From: Flavisolibacter nicotianae
GTDB lineage: Bacteria; Bacteroidota; Bacteroidia; Chitinophagales; Chitinophagaceae
Assembly: GCF_003628535.1 (NCBI RefSeq)
Contig: NZ_RBCI01000003.1
Span: 62,001 to 126,000 of the forward strand
Direction of reading: 5' to 3'
DNA: 64,000 nt
Every line of letters begins with the position of its first letter. Within the stretch, counting starts at the first letter, position 1. Under the pieces are notes generated by a model, which searched no databases, was not told where the DNA came from, and saw only the letters and a list, made by a program, of their open reading frames with translations. Below, one piece after another: positions 9,034 to 17,082 of the stretch. Both the position numbers and the translations under genes were made by a program.

Positions 9034-9384
9034 ATGCGTTATCTTTTTTTACTCGCCATCGTTTTTGCAGCCACCGCCTGCACGTCTTCGGTACCCGAAG
9101 AAATTATGCCGAAGGAAAAAATGGGAGCGGTCTTGTACGATGTGATCAGGGCCGATGAAATGACGGACTTTCTCCTGGCAAACGATTCTACATATCGGGA
9201 ATTTTCGAAAAGAGCTTCCTTCTACGATACGATTTTCCAGCTTCATGCCGTGAAAAAGGAAGACTTTCAAAAAAGCCTGAGGTTTTACCAGGGGCGTCCC
9301 GATCTGCTAAAGGAAATTTTGGATAGCCTGCAAAAAAAGGTATCGCCGGCGCAAAGCCAGCGAAGCGCTCCGTTACAGCGCTAA
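9034..9384 (+). CDS. DUF4296-like lipoprotein
   Basis: 116 residues. The N-terminus is a lipoprotein signal (FAATAC with Cys at about residue 16). The rest is a small helical domain with PEEIMPKEKMGAVLYDVIRADEM and FYQGRPDLLKEILDSL, matching the DUF4296 pattern of an 'M..ll.dih.ae' helix followed by a short C-terminal helix. The ATG follows directly on the stop of porD, so it is the last gene of the coaBC-porD transcript. Function unknown; surface or periplasmic. Confidence 0.7.
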   Translation: MRYLFLLAIVFAATACTSSVPEEIMPKEKMGAVLYDVIRADEMTDFLLANDSTYREFSKRASFYDTIFQLHAVKKEDFQKSLRFYQGRPDLLKEILDSLQKKVSPAQSQRSAPLQR

Positions 9385-9425
9385 CCGCTAATCTTCGAAG
9401 AAATAGGCCGTGCAATTATCGATGT

Positions 9426-10184
9426 TTAGTTTTTCTTTTCGACAACAATGTAGGCTTTGTTATCGCCCATCCTGAACGGACGTTTCTTCGGCGTACTGTA
9501 AACGGACCGCAAACGCAGGCCTGCCTGGTCAAAAAGAAAACTTAGTTCGTCGAGCGTGAAAACATAATCCACGCCACGAATAACTTCGACCGTTCCATCA
9601 GGGGCAAGAAGGGTATGCTCAGATTCGATGCGGCCTGGATTGAAGTGATATTTGTATTCAAGAAGATATTTGTATTCGTCGATCTTGTACCATTCGTGTT
9701 CACGAAAATGCCGGATGGCAATTTCTGCGATCATCCAGGTGTTGATAATAAAAATGCCGTCAGGTGTCAAATGAGCCGCAATTTTTTCCAACAGGGAGAG
9801 GGCATCTTCCCGGCCAAAAAAAGCAAAGCTGTTCCCCATACACAGAGCAACTTTATAGGAGCCGCTCAGTGGCACTTGCATTGCACTGGCCGCAATGGCT
9901 GTCACTGCCAGGTTTTCAGCAATTGCAGTTGTTTCGATTTCCGCTACGTACTCTTGTAAATTGTCAATTGCCGTTACGGTATAGCCCCGTCTTCCCAGTT
10001 CAAGTGCATGGCGTCCATAACCACAAAGCAGGTCAAGAACGTTGTCGCCTTTCTGCAAGGAGGCTTCGTCTTCAACAAACGAACACTCAGCTTCCGAAAG
10101 ACCAGGCGGAATCAGTTTGCGCCAGATTTCTTTATAGGCGCTCTGGAAAAACGTATCGTTAATGTTGTTGCTTTTCGTTTGCAA
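9426..10184 (-). CDS. Class I SAM-dependent methyltransferase
   Basis: About 252 residues. The SAM-binding motif I is VLDLLCGYGRHALELGRRG (about residues 50-68), with the acidic end of beta-2 as TAIDN, and motif II/III around CMGNSFAFFG and DGIFIINTW. Substrate unknown. The frame is closed by a TAA just upstream, so translation must start at the TTG at 10184 or another non-ATG codon; the next in-frame Met lies inside the SAM domain. It lies 3 bp downstream of a response-regulator gene and may be its co-transcribed partner. Confidence 0.82.
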   Translation of the reverse strand: MQTKSNNINDTFFQSAYKEIWRKLIPPGLSEAECSFVEDEASLQKGDNVLDLLCGYGRHALELGRRGYTVTAIDNLQEYVAEIETTAIAENLAVTAIAASAMQVPLSGSYKVALCMGNSFAFFGREDALSLLEKIAAHLTPDGIFIINTWMIAEIAIRHFREHEWYKIDEYKYLLEYKYHFNPGRIESEHTLLAPDGTVEVIRGVDYVFTLDELSFLFDQAGLRLRSVYSTPKKRPFRMGDNKAYIVVEKKN

Positions 10185-10187
10185 ATC

Positions 10188-10844
10188 TTACTCGATTAAA
10201 CGGTTTCGCATGGCATACATCACGAGGCCGGCGATGGTTTTGGCACCAACCTTTTGCTTCATGTTCTGCCGGATGGTCTCAATGGTTCGCGGACTTAAGA
10301 AAACATCCTTCGAAATTTCCTCGGTGGTTTTGTCTTCTGCGATGCTTTTCAAAATACGCAGTTCTTTTTCCGAAAACTTCACAGGCGCGGGGTAATACTG
10401 GCGAACATTCTTTTTATGTTGCAACCGCATCAACACCGCTTTGTTTACGAGATCATTGAAGTAAAAGTCATCGTTCATGCAGGTAAGGATGGCCTGGTAT
10501 ATCTCATCCGGATCTGAAGTTTTTGTGAGATAGGCATTGGCGCCCATTTCCATCATCTTCGTGATCATCTCCTGGTCGTCATACATTGTCAGCACAACGA
10601 TCTTCACTTCTTCATATTCTTTGCGGATCAAACCAATGGCATTCATGCCATCCAGTTCGGGCATGCGCAGATCCATCAACAACACGTCGGGTTGTTTGAG
10701 CTGAATTTTGTGCATCAGGTCTTTACCGTCTTCTGCTTCCCACAAAAATTTGATGTGATCGCGGCCGGTGAGTGCCATTTTTATGCCGTCACGAAAGATT
10801 TTATGATCATCGGCGATGGCCACTTTGATTTGCTGGGTATTCAT
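10188..10844 (-). CDS. NarL/FixJ-family response regulator
   Basis: 218 residues from ATG 10844 (MNTQQIKVAIADDHK). An upstream frame extension exists but lacks receiver homology. The N-terminal receiver domain has the acidic pair (ADDHKIF), the phospho-acceptor Asp in VLLMDLRMPELDG and the Lys in YLTKTSD. The C-terminal LuxR-type HTH shows FSEKELRILKSIAEDKTTEEIS and LSPRTIETIRQNM. A TAGATTTG -7-like box lies 35 nt upstream (10880-10887). It is one of three regulators within 4.7 kb and is transcribed away from the others; its target genes are unknown. Confidence 0.88.
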   Translation of the reverse strand: MNTQQIKVAIADDHKIFRDGIKMALTGRDHIKFLWEAEDGKDLMHKIQLKQPDVLLMDLRMPELDGMNAIGLIRKEYEEVKIVVLTMYDDQEMITKMMEMGANAYLTKTSDPDEIYQAILTCMNDDFYFNDLVNKAVLMRLQHKKNVRQYYPAPVKFSEKELRILKSIAEDKTTEEISKDVFLSPRTIETIRQNMKQKVGAKTIAGLVMYAMRNRLIE

Positions 10845-11288
10845 GGAAATTGGTTTAATGAGCTGTTCGCAGTCGGCGACAAATCTAATTGTTTTTTCGT
10901 CTCCCACTCCATGACATCTTAAGAAATTTTTTCACGGAGCTGTGACGCATTCAAAGGTGGAACTACGTTTTCCGGAATCGTAAAAATGCGTTTGTACGAA
11001 GGGTTATTCCCCTTTGGCAATTGGGGGAAAGTAGGTGCGCATTTGGGGGGATTGCACCGGCTAATTGTTTGTACCCATCCTTGTTAAGTGTTTCTTCTTA
11101 GTGGTGGCCGAAGCGCTGAAATGTAGGCCTGGACTGCGTTTCAGCGGACTGGAAAGGGCTGGTTTTGTCGCCGTATGAATCTGTTTTGGGGTGAAAAATG
11201 GACAGTAAAATTACGATCATGAATGCGCAGAAATACCTGATTTTGTACGTAAGCCTACTTTTTTGCTGAGTACAAACGCTGATGAATA
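10845..11288. other. Intergenic region, no convincing gene
   Basis: 444 bp between the divergent regulator and the small frame at 11289. I see only very short ATG frames (for example 23 codons from 11198) with no supporting features. It probably contains the promoters for both directions. Confidence 0.4.
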
Positions 11289-11459
11289 GTGTATTATGAT
11301 GAAAAATTACAATTTATACTGAGCCTGAAGCACTTGGTTGAGAAAGATTTGAGGCCAATATTTGAGGTACAAAAACTTACTGATATGGTACCGACTAAAA
11401 AAATCATGAGATCTGTTCCTCCCGTTGGCGACGAACCAATTTGGTGGGAGCAAAATTAA
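11289..11459 (+). CDS. Candidate small protein (56 residues, GTG start)
   Basis: Frame from GTG 11289 to TAA 11457-11459. The translation reads like a real globular or helical protein: YYDEKLQFILSLKHLVEKDL, then PIFEVQKLTDMVPTKKI, ending DEPIWWEQN. It is preceded in frame by TGA. A strong hairpin with a T-tract begins 31 bp after the stop, as expected for an expressed gene. An internal ATG at 11385 would give only 24 residues. I do not recognise the family. The start codon is uncertain. Confidence 0.4.
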   Translation: MYYDEKLQFILSLKHLVEKDLRPIFEVQKLTDMVPTKKIMRSVPPVGDEPIWWEQN

Positions 11460-11474
11460 TTAAAGAAAGCAAAA

Positions 11475-11505
11475 TTTCATTTTGTCAAAAGGTTTTCTAT
11501 ATTTG
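11475..11505 (+). promoter_or_regulatory. Possible promoter overlapping the hairpin
   Basis: TTTC (11475-11478), a 19-nt spacer, then TATATTTG (11498-11505), one base off TTTG-N19-TAnnTTTG. The -7 box lies in the left arm of the hairpin at 11491, about 36 nt upstream of the membrane-protein start. Confidence 0.35.
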
Positions 11506-11540
11506 GCCTAAAACCAAAACTATAGAAAACCCTTTTTTAT
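11491..11540 (+). terminator. Strong hairpin with T-tract between small gene and membrane-protein gene
   Basis: GGTTTTCTATA (11491-11501) pairs perfectly with TATAGAAAACC (11521-11531), and inside it TTTGG (11502-11506) pairs with CCAAA (11514-11518). CTTTTTTATTTT follows. It fits an intrinsic terminator for the candidate gene at 11289, or an attenuator/operator for the downstream operon. Confidence 0.65.
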
Positions 11541-11541
11541 T

Positions 11542-12234
11542 TTGATCATTGTTGCCCTCGATATCTACCTTGAATTAGTTCCTCTCCTCGTATTCCTGAT
11601 TTTTTTAAGAAAATCAAAAGCAGAAACAGGGATCCGGTTGATTGTCGCCTACTCGACGATAATTTTTTTGATCAACTTTTTATTATTGTATTGGAGAAAG
11701 CTTCCTTTGCTTTACGATTCATTCACATTGATTGAATGCTTGTTCTTCTGCAGCTTTCTTTACACTCAGCTCAAGAGTCAAACTTCCAAAAAGCTTTTGC
11801 GTCTTTGTTGCCTCGTTTTCACGGTATGTTATATTGGCTTTACGATTTATGCCAAAATGGCGACTGATACCAGTTCCATCCCAACCAACCAGGTCATGAT
11901 GGATTCAATTCCGATTGGGGTGGAAACGATACTCCTCCTGGCATTCTCGTTTTACTTTCTTTACGAACGGACCAAGGATACCACGACGCTGTTTATCTAC
12001 AACACCTACCAGTTTTGGATTGTGCTTGGCATCGTGTTGTACCTGGCGGGATCGTTCTTTATTTATATTTTCTGTAATTATTTAAGTCCTGCCGAAGTCA
12101 GGAAGTATTGGGTCGTGACCAACTTTTTTTCCATTTTGCGAACCCTGTTTTTTGCGATTGCGATTGTCTATAATTCAAAGCCGCCGCGTAACAATACACT
12201 GGTAACAGACTTTGAACTCACCTATTTAAATTAA
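11542..12234 (+). CDS. Multi-pass membrane protein upstream of a histidine kinase
   Basis: About 230 residues with roughly seven hydrophobic segments (for example LELVPLLVFLIFL, VAYSTIIFLINFLLLY, TILLLAFSFYFLYE, FWIVLGIVLYLAGSFFIYIF). No soluble domain is apparent. No ATG is usable without losing the first helices, so translation probably starts at the TTG at 11542 right after the hairpin. It ends 8 bp before the histidine kinase gene, so it is likely a membrane sensor or partner of the kinase, which itself has only one membrane segment. Function unknown. Confidence 0.7.
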   Translation: MIIVALDIYLELVPLLVFLIFLRKSKAETGIRLIVAYSTIIFLINFLLLYWRKLPLLYDSFTLIECLFFCSFLYTQLKSQTSKKLLRLCCLVFTVCYIGFTIYAKMATDTSSIPTNQVMMDSIPIGVETILLLAFSFYFLYERTKDTTTLFIYNTYQFWIVLGIVLYLAGSFFIYIFCNYLSPAEVRKYWVVTNFFSILRTLFFAIAIVYNSKPPRNNTLVTDFELTYLN

Positions 12235-12242
12235 CCCGTCCG

Positions 12243-13085
12243 ATGTTCCTTCTGCAAACGCCAACCTCCGGAATTTCGATGGTTCTTTTTCTGGGAACTT
12301 TAGGGATGCTTGTCCTCACCATCGGGTTGATCTTGTTCATCATTTTTCACCAGCGGAAGGTGATCCGCTTTCAACTGCGGTTGCAGGACATGGAGAAAAA
12401 GCAGCAAAAGATTTTGCTGAATGCCTCAATCCGTTTGCAGGAAGAAGAACGGCAACGATTGGCTGCCGACCTGCACGACGACGCCGGACCATTGCTGGCA
12501 ACGGCCCGCCTCTACCTGAGCGAAAACCTCGTGAACCTGGACAAGGCCACGCAGTTACAATCCATTTTCCAGGCACGCCAGATTCTGGACGACACCATCC
12601 AATTGATCCGCAATATCAGCCACAGCCTCATGCCGCCAACGCTCAAGAATTTTGGCCTCGAGTCGGCGGTGAATGATTTGTTTCAAAAGATCGGCGGTTC
12701 CGGTGCCATTAATGCCAGCAGCCGTTTTCACGATTACAAAGACCGCCTGAAGGCCGACAAAGAACTCATTCTGTTTCGTGTCGTGCAGGAACTTGTCAAT
12801 AATATTTTAAAACACAGCAGCTCCAGTTTTATTCACTTAACGCAGAACAATCAGGGCGACAATTGTTACATTCGCATCCATCACGATGGCCGCGGCCTTG
12901 TGCAAAGCGATTTTGAAAAATTGAATAAAAGCAAAACCGGCCTGGGGTTGAAAAACATCAGCAGCCGTTTGAAAGTGGTGCATGGCCGTATCAATTTTGA
13001 AAAAGACAGTTCGCAGACCTATTATAAGATTACCATCGAAGTGCCCAAGGAAGAAGTGCCCGAAGAGATGCTTTATCATTCGTAA
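12243..13085 (+). CDS. Sensor histidine kinase (HisKA_3 / NarX-like)
   Basis: 280 residues. One N-terminal transmembrane helix (about residues 14-34) and almost no extracytoplasmic domain. A coiled stretch leads to the HisKA_3 dimerisation/phosphoacceptor motif EEERQRLAADLHDDAG (His at about residue 78). The HATPase_c domain follows with the N-box ELVNNILKHS, G1 DGRG and G2 GLGLKNISSRL. Such kinases phosphorylate NarL-type regulators, and one starts 23 bp downstream. The lack of a sensor domain suggests input through the adjacent membrane protein. Confidence 0.9.
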   Translation: MFLLQTPTSGISMVLFLGTLGMLVLTIGLILFIIFHQRKVIRFQLRLQDMEKKQQKILLNASIRLQEEERQRLAADLHDDAGPLLATARLYLSENLVNLDKATQLQSIFQARQILDDTIQLIRNISHSLMPPTLKNFGLESAVNDLFQKIGGSGAINASSRFHDYKDRLKADKELILFRVVQELVNNILKHSSSSFIHLTQNNQGDNCYIRIHHDGRGLVQSDFEKLNKSKTGLGLKNISSRLKVVHGRINFEKDSSQTYYKITIEVPKEEVPEEMLYHS

Positions 13086-13108
13086 TTTTAAGTGAAATCT
13101 GATTTCTG

Positions 13109-13759
13109 ATGAATGTGATTAAAGTGGCAATTGCCGATGACCACAAGATCTTTCGCAAGGGTGTCATTCTTTCCCTTCGTCCGTATAACAATATCAAATT
13201 TGTACTGGAAGCCGAGAACGGCGACGAACTGCTGGCTGGTCTTCCCGAGGCACAGCCAGATGTAATCCTGATGGATTTGCGCATGCCCCAAAAGGATGGG
13301 ATCGAAACGACGAAAATCGTCAGCAAGCAATTTCCCAACATTTTTGTTCTTGTGCTGAGCATGTACGAAGACGAGCGATTTGTATCACACCTGATGGAAA
13401 ACGGAGCCAATGGTTACCTGCTGAAAAACGCAGAGCCGCAGGAAATCCGCAAGGCGATCATGGACGTGTTTGAGAAAGGTTACTACCTGAACAACTTTGT
13501 CAACCGTATTCTGATCAAAAAAGCGCATGCAAAGCAAAAGACAATTCCCTCGTTGAACAGCGAAATCACGATCAGCGACAAAGAACGCGAAGTGCTTCGC
13601 TTTATTTGTATGGAATTTACGGCCCAGGAAATCGCACAGAAAATGGACATCAGCCCGCGTACGGTGGAGGCCATTAAAGACCGGCTGATGGAGCGGTTTG
13701 GTAGCAAGAATACGGCGGGGCTTGTATTTTTCGCCGTTAAAAACAACCTCGTGGATTGA
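13109..13759 (+). CDS. NarL/FixJ-family response regulator, kinase-linked
   Basis: 216 residues. Receiver domain with ADDHKIF, phospho-acceptor Asp in VILMDLRMPQKDG and Lys in YLLKNAEP. The LuxR HTH has ISDKEREVLRFICMEFTAQEI and MDISPRTVEAIKDRLMERFG. It lies 23 bp downstream of the histidine kinase and is the most obvious cognate regulator. Close in sequence to the regulators at 10188 and 14197. Confidence 0.9.
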   Translation: MNVIKVAIADDHKIFRKGVILSLRPYNNIKFVLEAENGDELLAGLPEAQPDVILMDLRMPQKDGIETTKIVSKQFPNIFVLVLSMYEDERFVSHLMENGANGYLLKNAEPQEIRKAIMDVFEKGYYLNNFVNRILIKKAHAKQKTIPSLNSEITISDKEREVLRFICMEFTAQEIAQKMDISPRTVEAIKDRLMERFGSKNTAGLVFFAVKNNLVD

Positions 13760-14196
13760 TCTGTCATCTCTTCACTTCGATTTTTAATCATAGCATGCGT
13801 CTCATTCCCTTTTTGGTTCTTACGCCCTGCATGATTGTTGGACTAAAATAGCAGTTACCGCATTTCCTCCTGCGCAGGCAAAGGCCATTCCAGTACACCC
13901 GCATTTTTAGAAATTACATTACCTGCGGCCAGGGATAACTGTTTTACTTTCCAAGGCACCGCCCGGTTATTTGCTAATTGAAAGTCAAAACACTCTAGAT
14001 CTACGCTTGCAAAAGCCTTCAGTACCGTATTTTTGCACCTTTTATCGTAAAAACAACATTTATTATTCGTGGAAAGACGATCCAGTGAGTCCGTATTTTA
14101 TGTGAAGTGAAATTCCGTACTAGTACTGTTTCCCGTTCGGAAGTTTTTCTGCAATTTGCAGCCCTGTTTTAACGTACAACTACCAACCTTTATTCA
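13760..14196. other. 437-bp intergenic region before the third regulator
   Basis: No gene seen. It contains a probable promoter (14006-14035) and otherwise unremarkable sequence, which would leave a 5' UTR of about 155 nt for the regulator at 14197. Confidence 0.4.
14006..14035 (+). promoter_or_regulatory. Probable promoter of the third response regulator
   Basis: CTTG (14006-14009), an 18-nt spacer, then TATTTTTG (14028-14035), a full -7 match. The resulting leader would be unusually long (about 155 nt) for this genome. Confidence 0.4.
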
Positions 14197-14865
14197 ATGA
14201 AAAATCCAGAAACTAACGTTATTAAAGTTGCGATTGCGGACGATCATGCTCTTTTCCGTGCCGGTGTGAAAACGGCCCTGGCCAGCCGCAAAGACATACA
14301 AATGGTGGCAGAAGCGGAAAATGGCATGCAATTGCTGAACCTGCTGAAGCATATTGCGCCGGATGTGGTGCTCCTGGACATTCAAATGCCGATCATGGAT
14401 GGCCTGACAACTCTTCCTGAGGTCAAGAAACTTTATCCCGATATTAAAGTCATTATGCTTTCGATGCACAATGATCATTCGGTGATTACTCGCATGATGG
14501 AGATCGGTGCCAATTCTTACCTTACCAAAGACTCTGATTCGGAAATGATTTACCAGGCGATCCGAACCTGTTTTGAGCAGGAGTTCTACTTCAACGACCT
14601 TACCAACAAGGCCCTGCTGAATGGATTGCGGATGAAACGCCCGGTAGAGCAGGAGGTTCCCGATGTGGCGCTCAATGACAAGGAAGTAACAATCCTGAAG
14701 TTAATGTGCGAAGAAAAAAGCACCCGTGAAATTGCTGTTGCAGTAGACCTGAGCCCCCGCACAGTCGAAGCTATTCGTGACAAACTGAAAACTAAAACCG
14801 GCGCAAAATCCCTGGCCGGCCTGATTATGTACGCTGTAAAAGCGGGCATTGTTGAACAGGAGTGA
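14197..14865 (+). CDS. NarL/FixJ-family response regulator
   Basis: 222 residues. Receiver motifs ADDHALF, VVLLDIQMPIMDG (phospho-acceptor Asp) and YLTKDSDSE; LuxR-type HTH with LNDKEVTILKLMCEEKSTREI and VDLSPRTVEAIRDKL. Third member of the regulator trio, separately promoted and followed by a terminator, so it is probably its own transcript. No kinase of its own is visible nearby, which raises the possibility of shared phosphorylation by the kinase at 12243. Confidence 0.88.
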   Translation: MKNPETNVIKVAIADDHALFRAGVKTALASRKDIQMVAEAENGMQLLNLLKHIAPDVVLLDIQMPIMDGLTTLPEVKKLYPDIKVIMLSMHNDHSVITRMMEIGANSYLTKDSDSEMIYQAIRTCFEQEFYFNDLTNKALLNGLRMKRPVEQEVPDVALNDKEVTILKLMCEEKSTREIAVAVDLSPRTVEAIRDKLKTKTGAKSLAGLIMYAVKAGIVEQE

Positions 14866-14885
14866 TCTTTTAAAAATCGTTCTGC

Positions 14886-14914
14886 AAAAGCCAACCTCAC
14901 CGTTGGCTTTTTTC
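14886..14914 (+). terminator. Rho-independent terminator after the third regulator
   Basis: AAAAGCCAAC (14886-14895) and GTTGGCTTTT (14902-14911) with a 6-nt loop and a T-tract. It sits just before the -7-like box of the next gene. Confidence 0.8.
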
Positions 14915-14929
14915 GTTCAACTTTGAGGC

Positions 14930-15757
14930 ATGAATGTATGCCTGAACGGAGATTTTTTCCCTGCAGAAGCACCCTTGCTTCCGGTTCACAACCGCAGCTA
15001 CAAATGGGGCGATGGTGTGTTTGAAACCATGAAAGTTTTTCGTGGCAAACTGTTGTTGGAAAATCTGCATTTTGAACGATTGTTGACAAGCCTGCGAATT
15101 TTGCAGATCGGTACAAACGTAGCCCTTCATCGCGACACGATGGTTGCACAGGTACTTGAACTTTGCCGGCAAAACGACTGTTCGCATCATGCCCGTGTCC
15201 GCCTTGCAGTTTACCGTACCGAAGAAAATGCCGCTGGCTATTCTATTGAAGCCCTTCCGCTGGATGATCATGTAAGCGAGTGGAGCGAAGAGGGATTGAA
15301 CCTCGTGCTGTTTCCGTATGCCCGCAAGAGCATGGATGCGTTTGCCAATTTAAAGTCTGCTAATTTTTTGCCTTACGTTATGGCCCAGCGTCACGCAACG
15401 GAACGTGGCGCAGATGATGCTTTGGTCATTAATGCACAAAACCACCTGTGTGATTCATCCAAAGCCAATCTTTTCCTGATCAAGGATGAAATCATCTATA
15501 CTCCCGCTTTACACCAGGGGTGTGTTAACGGCGTCATGCGCCGGGTTGTCATCGATGAAGCAAAAAAAATGGGTTTTCGTTTGCACCAGGATGAAGTGAC
15601 GGAAGAACAGGTCATTGCTGCCGGCGAAGTTTTTTTGACCAACGCGATCCAGATCATTCGTTGGGTAGCCCGCTACAAGGATTCCGAATATGGTTTTGCC
15701 CAAACCCGACAGCTTTTTACTGCTGTAAAGGCAACCATTTTTCGCGGTCTTTGTTAA
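14930..15757 (+). CDS. Class IV aminotransferase (aminodeoxychorismate lyase / BCAT-like)
   Basis: 275 residues, fold-type IV PLP enzyme. Early motifs NRSYKWGDGVFETMKVFRGKL and LHFERLLTSL bind the cofactor region; the likely PLP lysine is in NLKSANFLPYV (about residue 141), and the cofactor phosphate region is VNGVMRRVVI. Members include PabC (4-amino-4-deoxychorismate lyase in folate synthesis), D-amino acid and branched-chain transaminases, and I cannot decide among them. A separate ilvE lies at 49984, making a PabC-like role more attractive. The -7-like CAACTTTG ends 4 nt before ATG. Confidence 0.82.
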   Translation: MNVCLNGDFFPAEAPLLPVHNRSYKWGDGVFETMKVFRGKLLLENLHFERLLTSLRILQIGTNVALHRDTMVAQVLELCRQNDCSHHARVRLAVYRTEENAAGYSIEALPLDDHVSEWSEEGLNLVLFPYARKSMDAFANLKSANFLPYVMAQRHATERGADDALVINAQNHLCDSSKANLFLIKDEIIYTPALHQGCVNGVMRRVVIDEAKKMGFRLHQDEVTEEQVIAAGEVFLTNAIQIIRWVARYKDSEYGFAQTRQLFTAVKATIFRGLC

Positions 15758-15765
15758 CACACATC

Positions 15766-17082
15766 ATGCAGAAAGTTGTTCTCTTTTGGTTCCGGCGTGA
15801 TTTGCGACTTTCCGACAATGCCGGTCTTTATGCTGCCCTTCGATCGGGCTTGCCTGTTGTACCGCTTTTCATTTTTGATAAGACCATTCTCCTGCAACTC
15901 GAAGACAATGATGATAAACGGGTAAGCTTTATTTATTCTGCTTTGCAACACCTGCAGCAACAACTGGCCGCTGTCGGCAGCACACTGGATGTTCGCTATG
16001 GAAACGTCGAAGATATTTTTTTAACTGTGGTCAGGGAGTATGATGTGCAGGCCGTTTATACTAACCAGGATTATGAGCCTTCTGCACGGCAACGCGATGA
16101 GACGAATAGGATGTTCCTGGCGAAAAAAAATATTCCTTTTTACTCGTATAAAGACCAGGTGATTTTTGAAAAAGACGAAGTGGTAAAAGAGGACGGAAGC
16201 AACTACATGGTCTTTACGCCCTATGCCAAAAAGTGGAAGGCGCTCCTGCAACAAAAGCCGGTTCAGCACTTTTTTTCGGAGCGACTCCTGCAGCATTATT
16301 ACTGCCAGGATCCCTTGCAAATTCCTGCACTTGAATCGTTGGGTTTCGTTTTCAATCCCGCCATTCCCCCATTGTCCCGCATCGATGAAACAAAAATCAT
16401 TCACTACGATCAAACAAGGGATACGCCATCTGTTAAGGGTACAACACGAATGGGGGTTCACCTGCGGTTTGGTACGGTAAGCGTTCGTAAACTGGTAGAG
16501 AAGGCCTTGCTGTTAAACGAAGTATTTTTAAATGAACTGATCTGGCGGGAGTTTTTTATGCAGGTACTCTGGCACCATCCCAGGGTTGTGAACGAGGCCT
16601 GCAAAAAAGAATATGATGCGATCGCCTGGCGCAACAACGAACAGGAATTTGCGCAGTGGTGCAAGGGGGAAACTGGTTTCCCGATCGTTGATGCCGGCAT
16701 GCGGGAGCTCAATGAAACAGGCTTTATGCACAACCGTGTGCGGATGATCGCAGGCAGCTTTCTGGTAAAAGATTTACTCATCGACTGGCGTTGGGGCGAA
16801 GCCTGGTTTGCCAGAAAGCTCCTCGATTTTGAACTTTCTTCAAACAACGGCAACTGGCAGTGGGTGGCCGGCTGCGGCTGCGATTCCGCACCCTATTTCC
16901 GTGTTTTCAATCCGTCACTGCAGGCAAAGAAATTTGATCCGCAGGGAATTTATATTCGCAGGTGGGTGCCGGAGTTTGATACGGCAACCTACGCAGAGCC
17001 GATGGTTGATCATGCATCTGCAAAGGAGCGTTGCATCAGGGCATACAAAAAAGCATTGCAAAAGCAAAGCCGCATAGCTTAA
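15766..17082 (+). CDS. phr: Deoxyribodipyrimidine photolyase (cryptochrome/photolyase family)
   Basis: 438 residues from ATG 15766; upstream in-frame codons overlap the previous gene and are unlikely. It repairs UV-induced pyrimidine dimers with light. The N-terminal antenna domain opens VVLFWFRRDLRLSDN. The FAD-binding catalytic domain shows WREFFMQVLWHHP, GETGFPIVDAGMRELNETG, MHNRVRMI, LLIDWRWGE and NNGNWQWVAGCGCDSAPYF, typical of class I CPD photolyases. It is 8 bp after the aminotransferase gene and converges on mqnD, their 3' ends overlapping by 4 bp. Confidence 0.93.
   Translation: MQKVVLFWFRRDLRLSDNAGLYAALRSGLPVVPLFIFDKTILLQLEDNDDKRVSFIYSALQHLQQQLAAVGSTLDVRYGNVEDIFLTVVREYDVQAVYTNQDYEPSARQRDETNRMFLAKKNIPFYSYKDQVIFEKDEVVKEDGSNYMVFTPYAKKWKALLQQKPVQHFFSERLLQHYYCQDPLQIPALESLGFVFNPAIPPLSRIDETKIIHYDQTRDTPSVKGTTRMGVHLRFGTVSVRKLVEKALLLNEVFLNELIWREFFMQVLWHHPRVVNEACKKEYDAIAWRNNEQEFAQWCKGETGFPIVDAGMRELNETGFMHNRVRMIAGSFLVKDLLIDWRWGEAWFARKLLDFELSSNNGNWQWVAGCGCDSAPYFRVFNPSLQAKKFDPQGIYIRRWVPEFDTATYAEPMVDHASAKERCIRAYKKALQKQSRIA

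Noticed and set aside
11198-11270. 23-codon ATG frame as a leader peptide
   Set aside because: Short, with no attenuator partner directly downstream and no regulatory residues.
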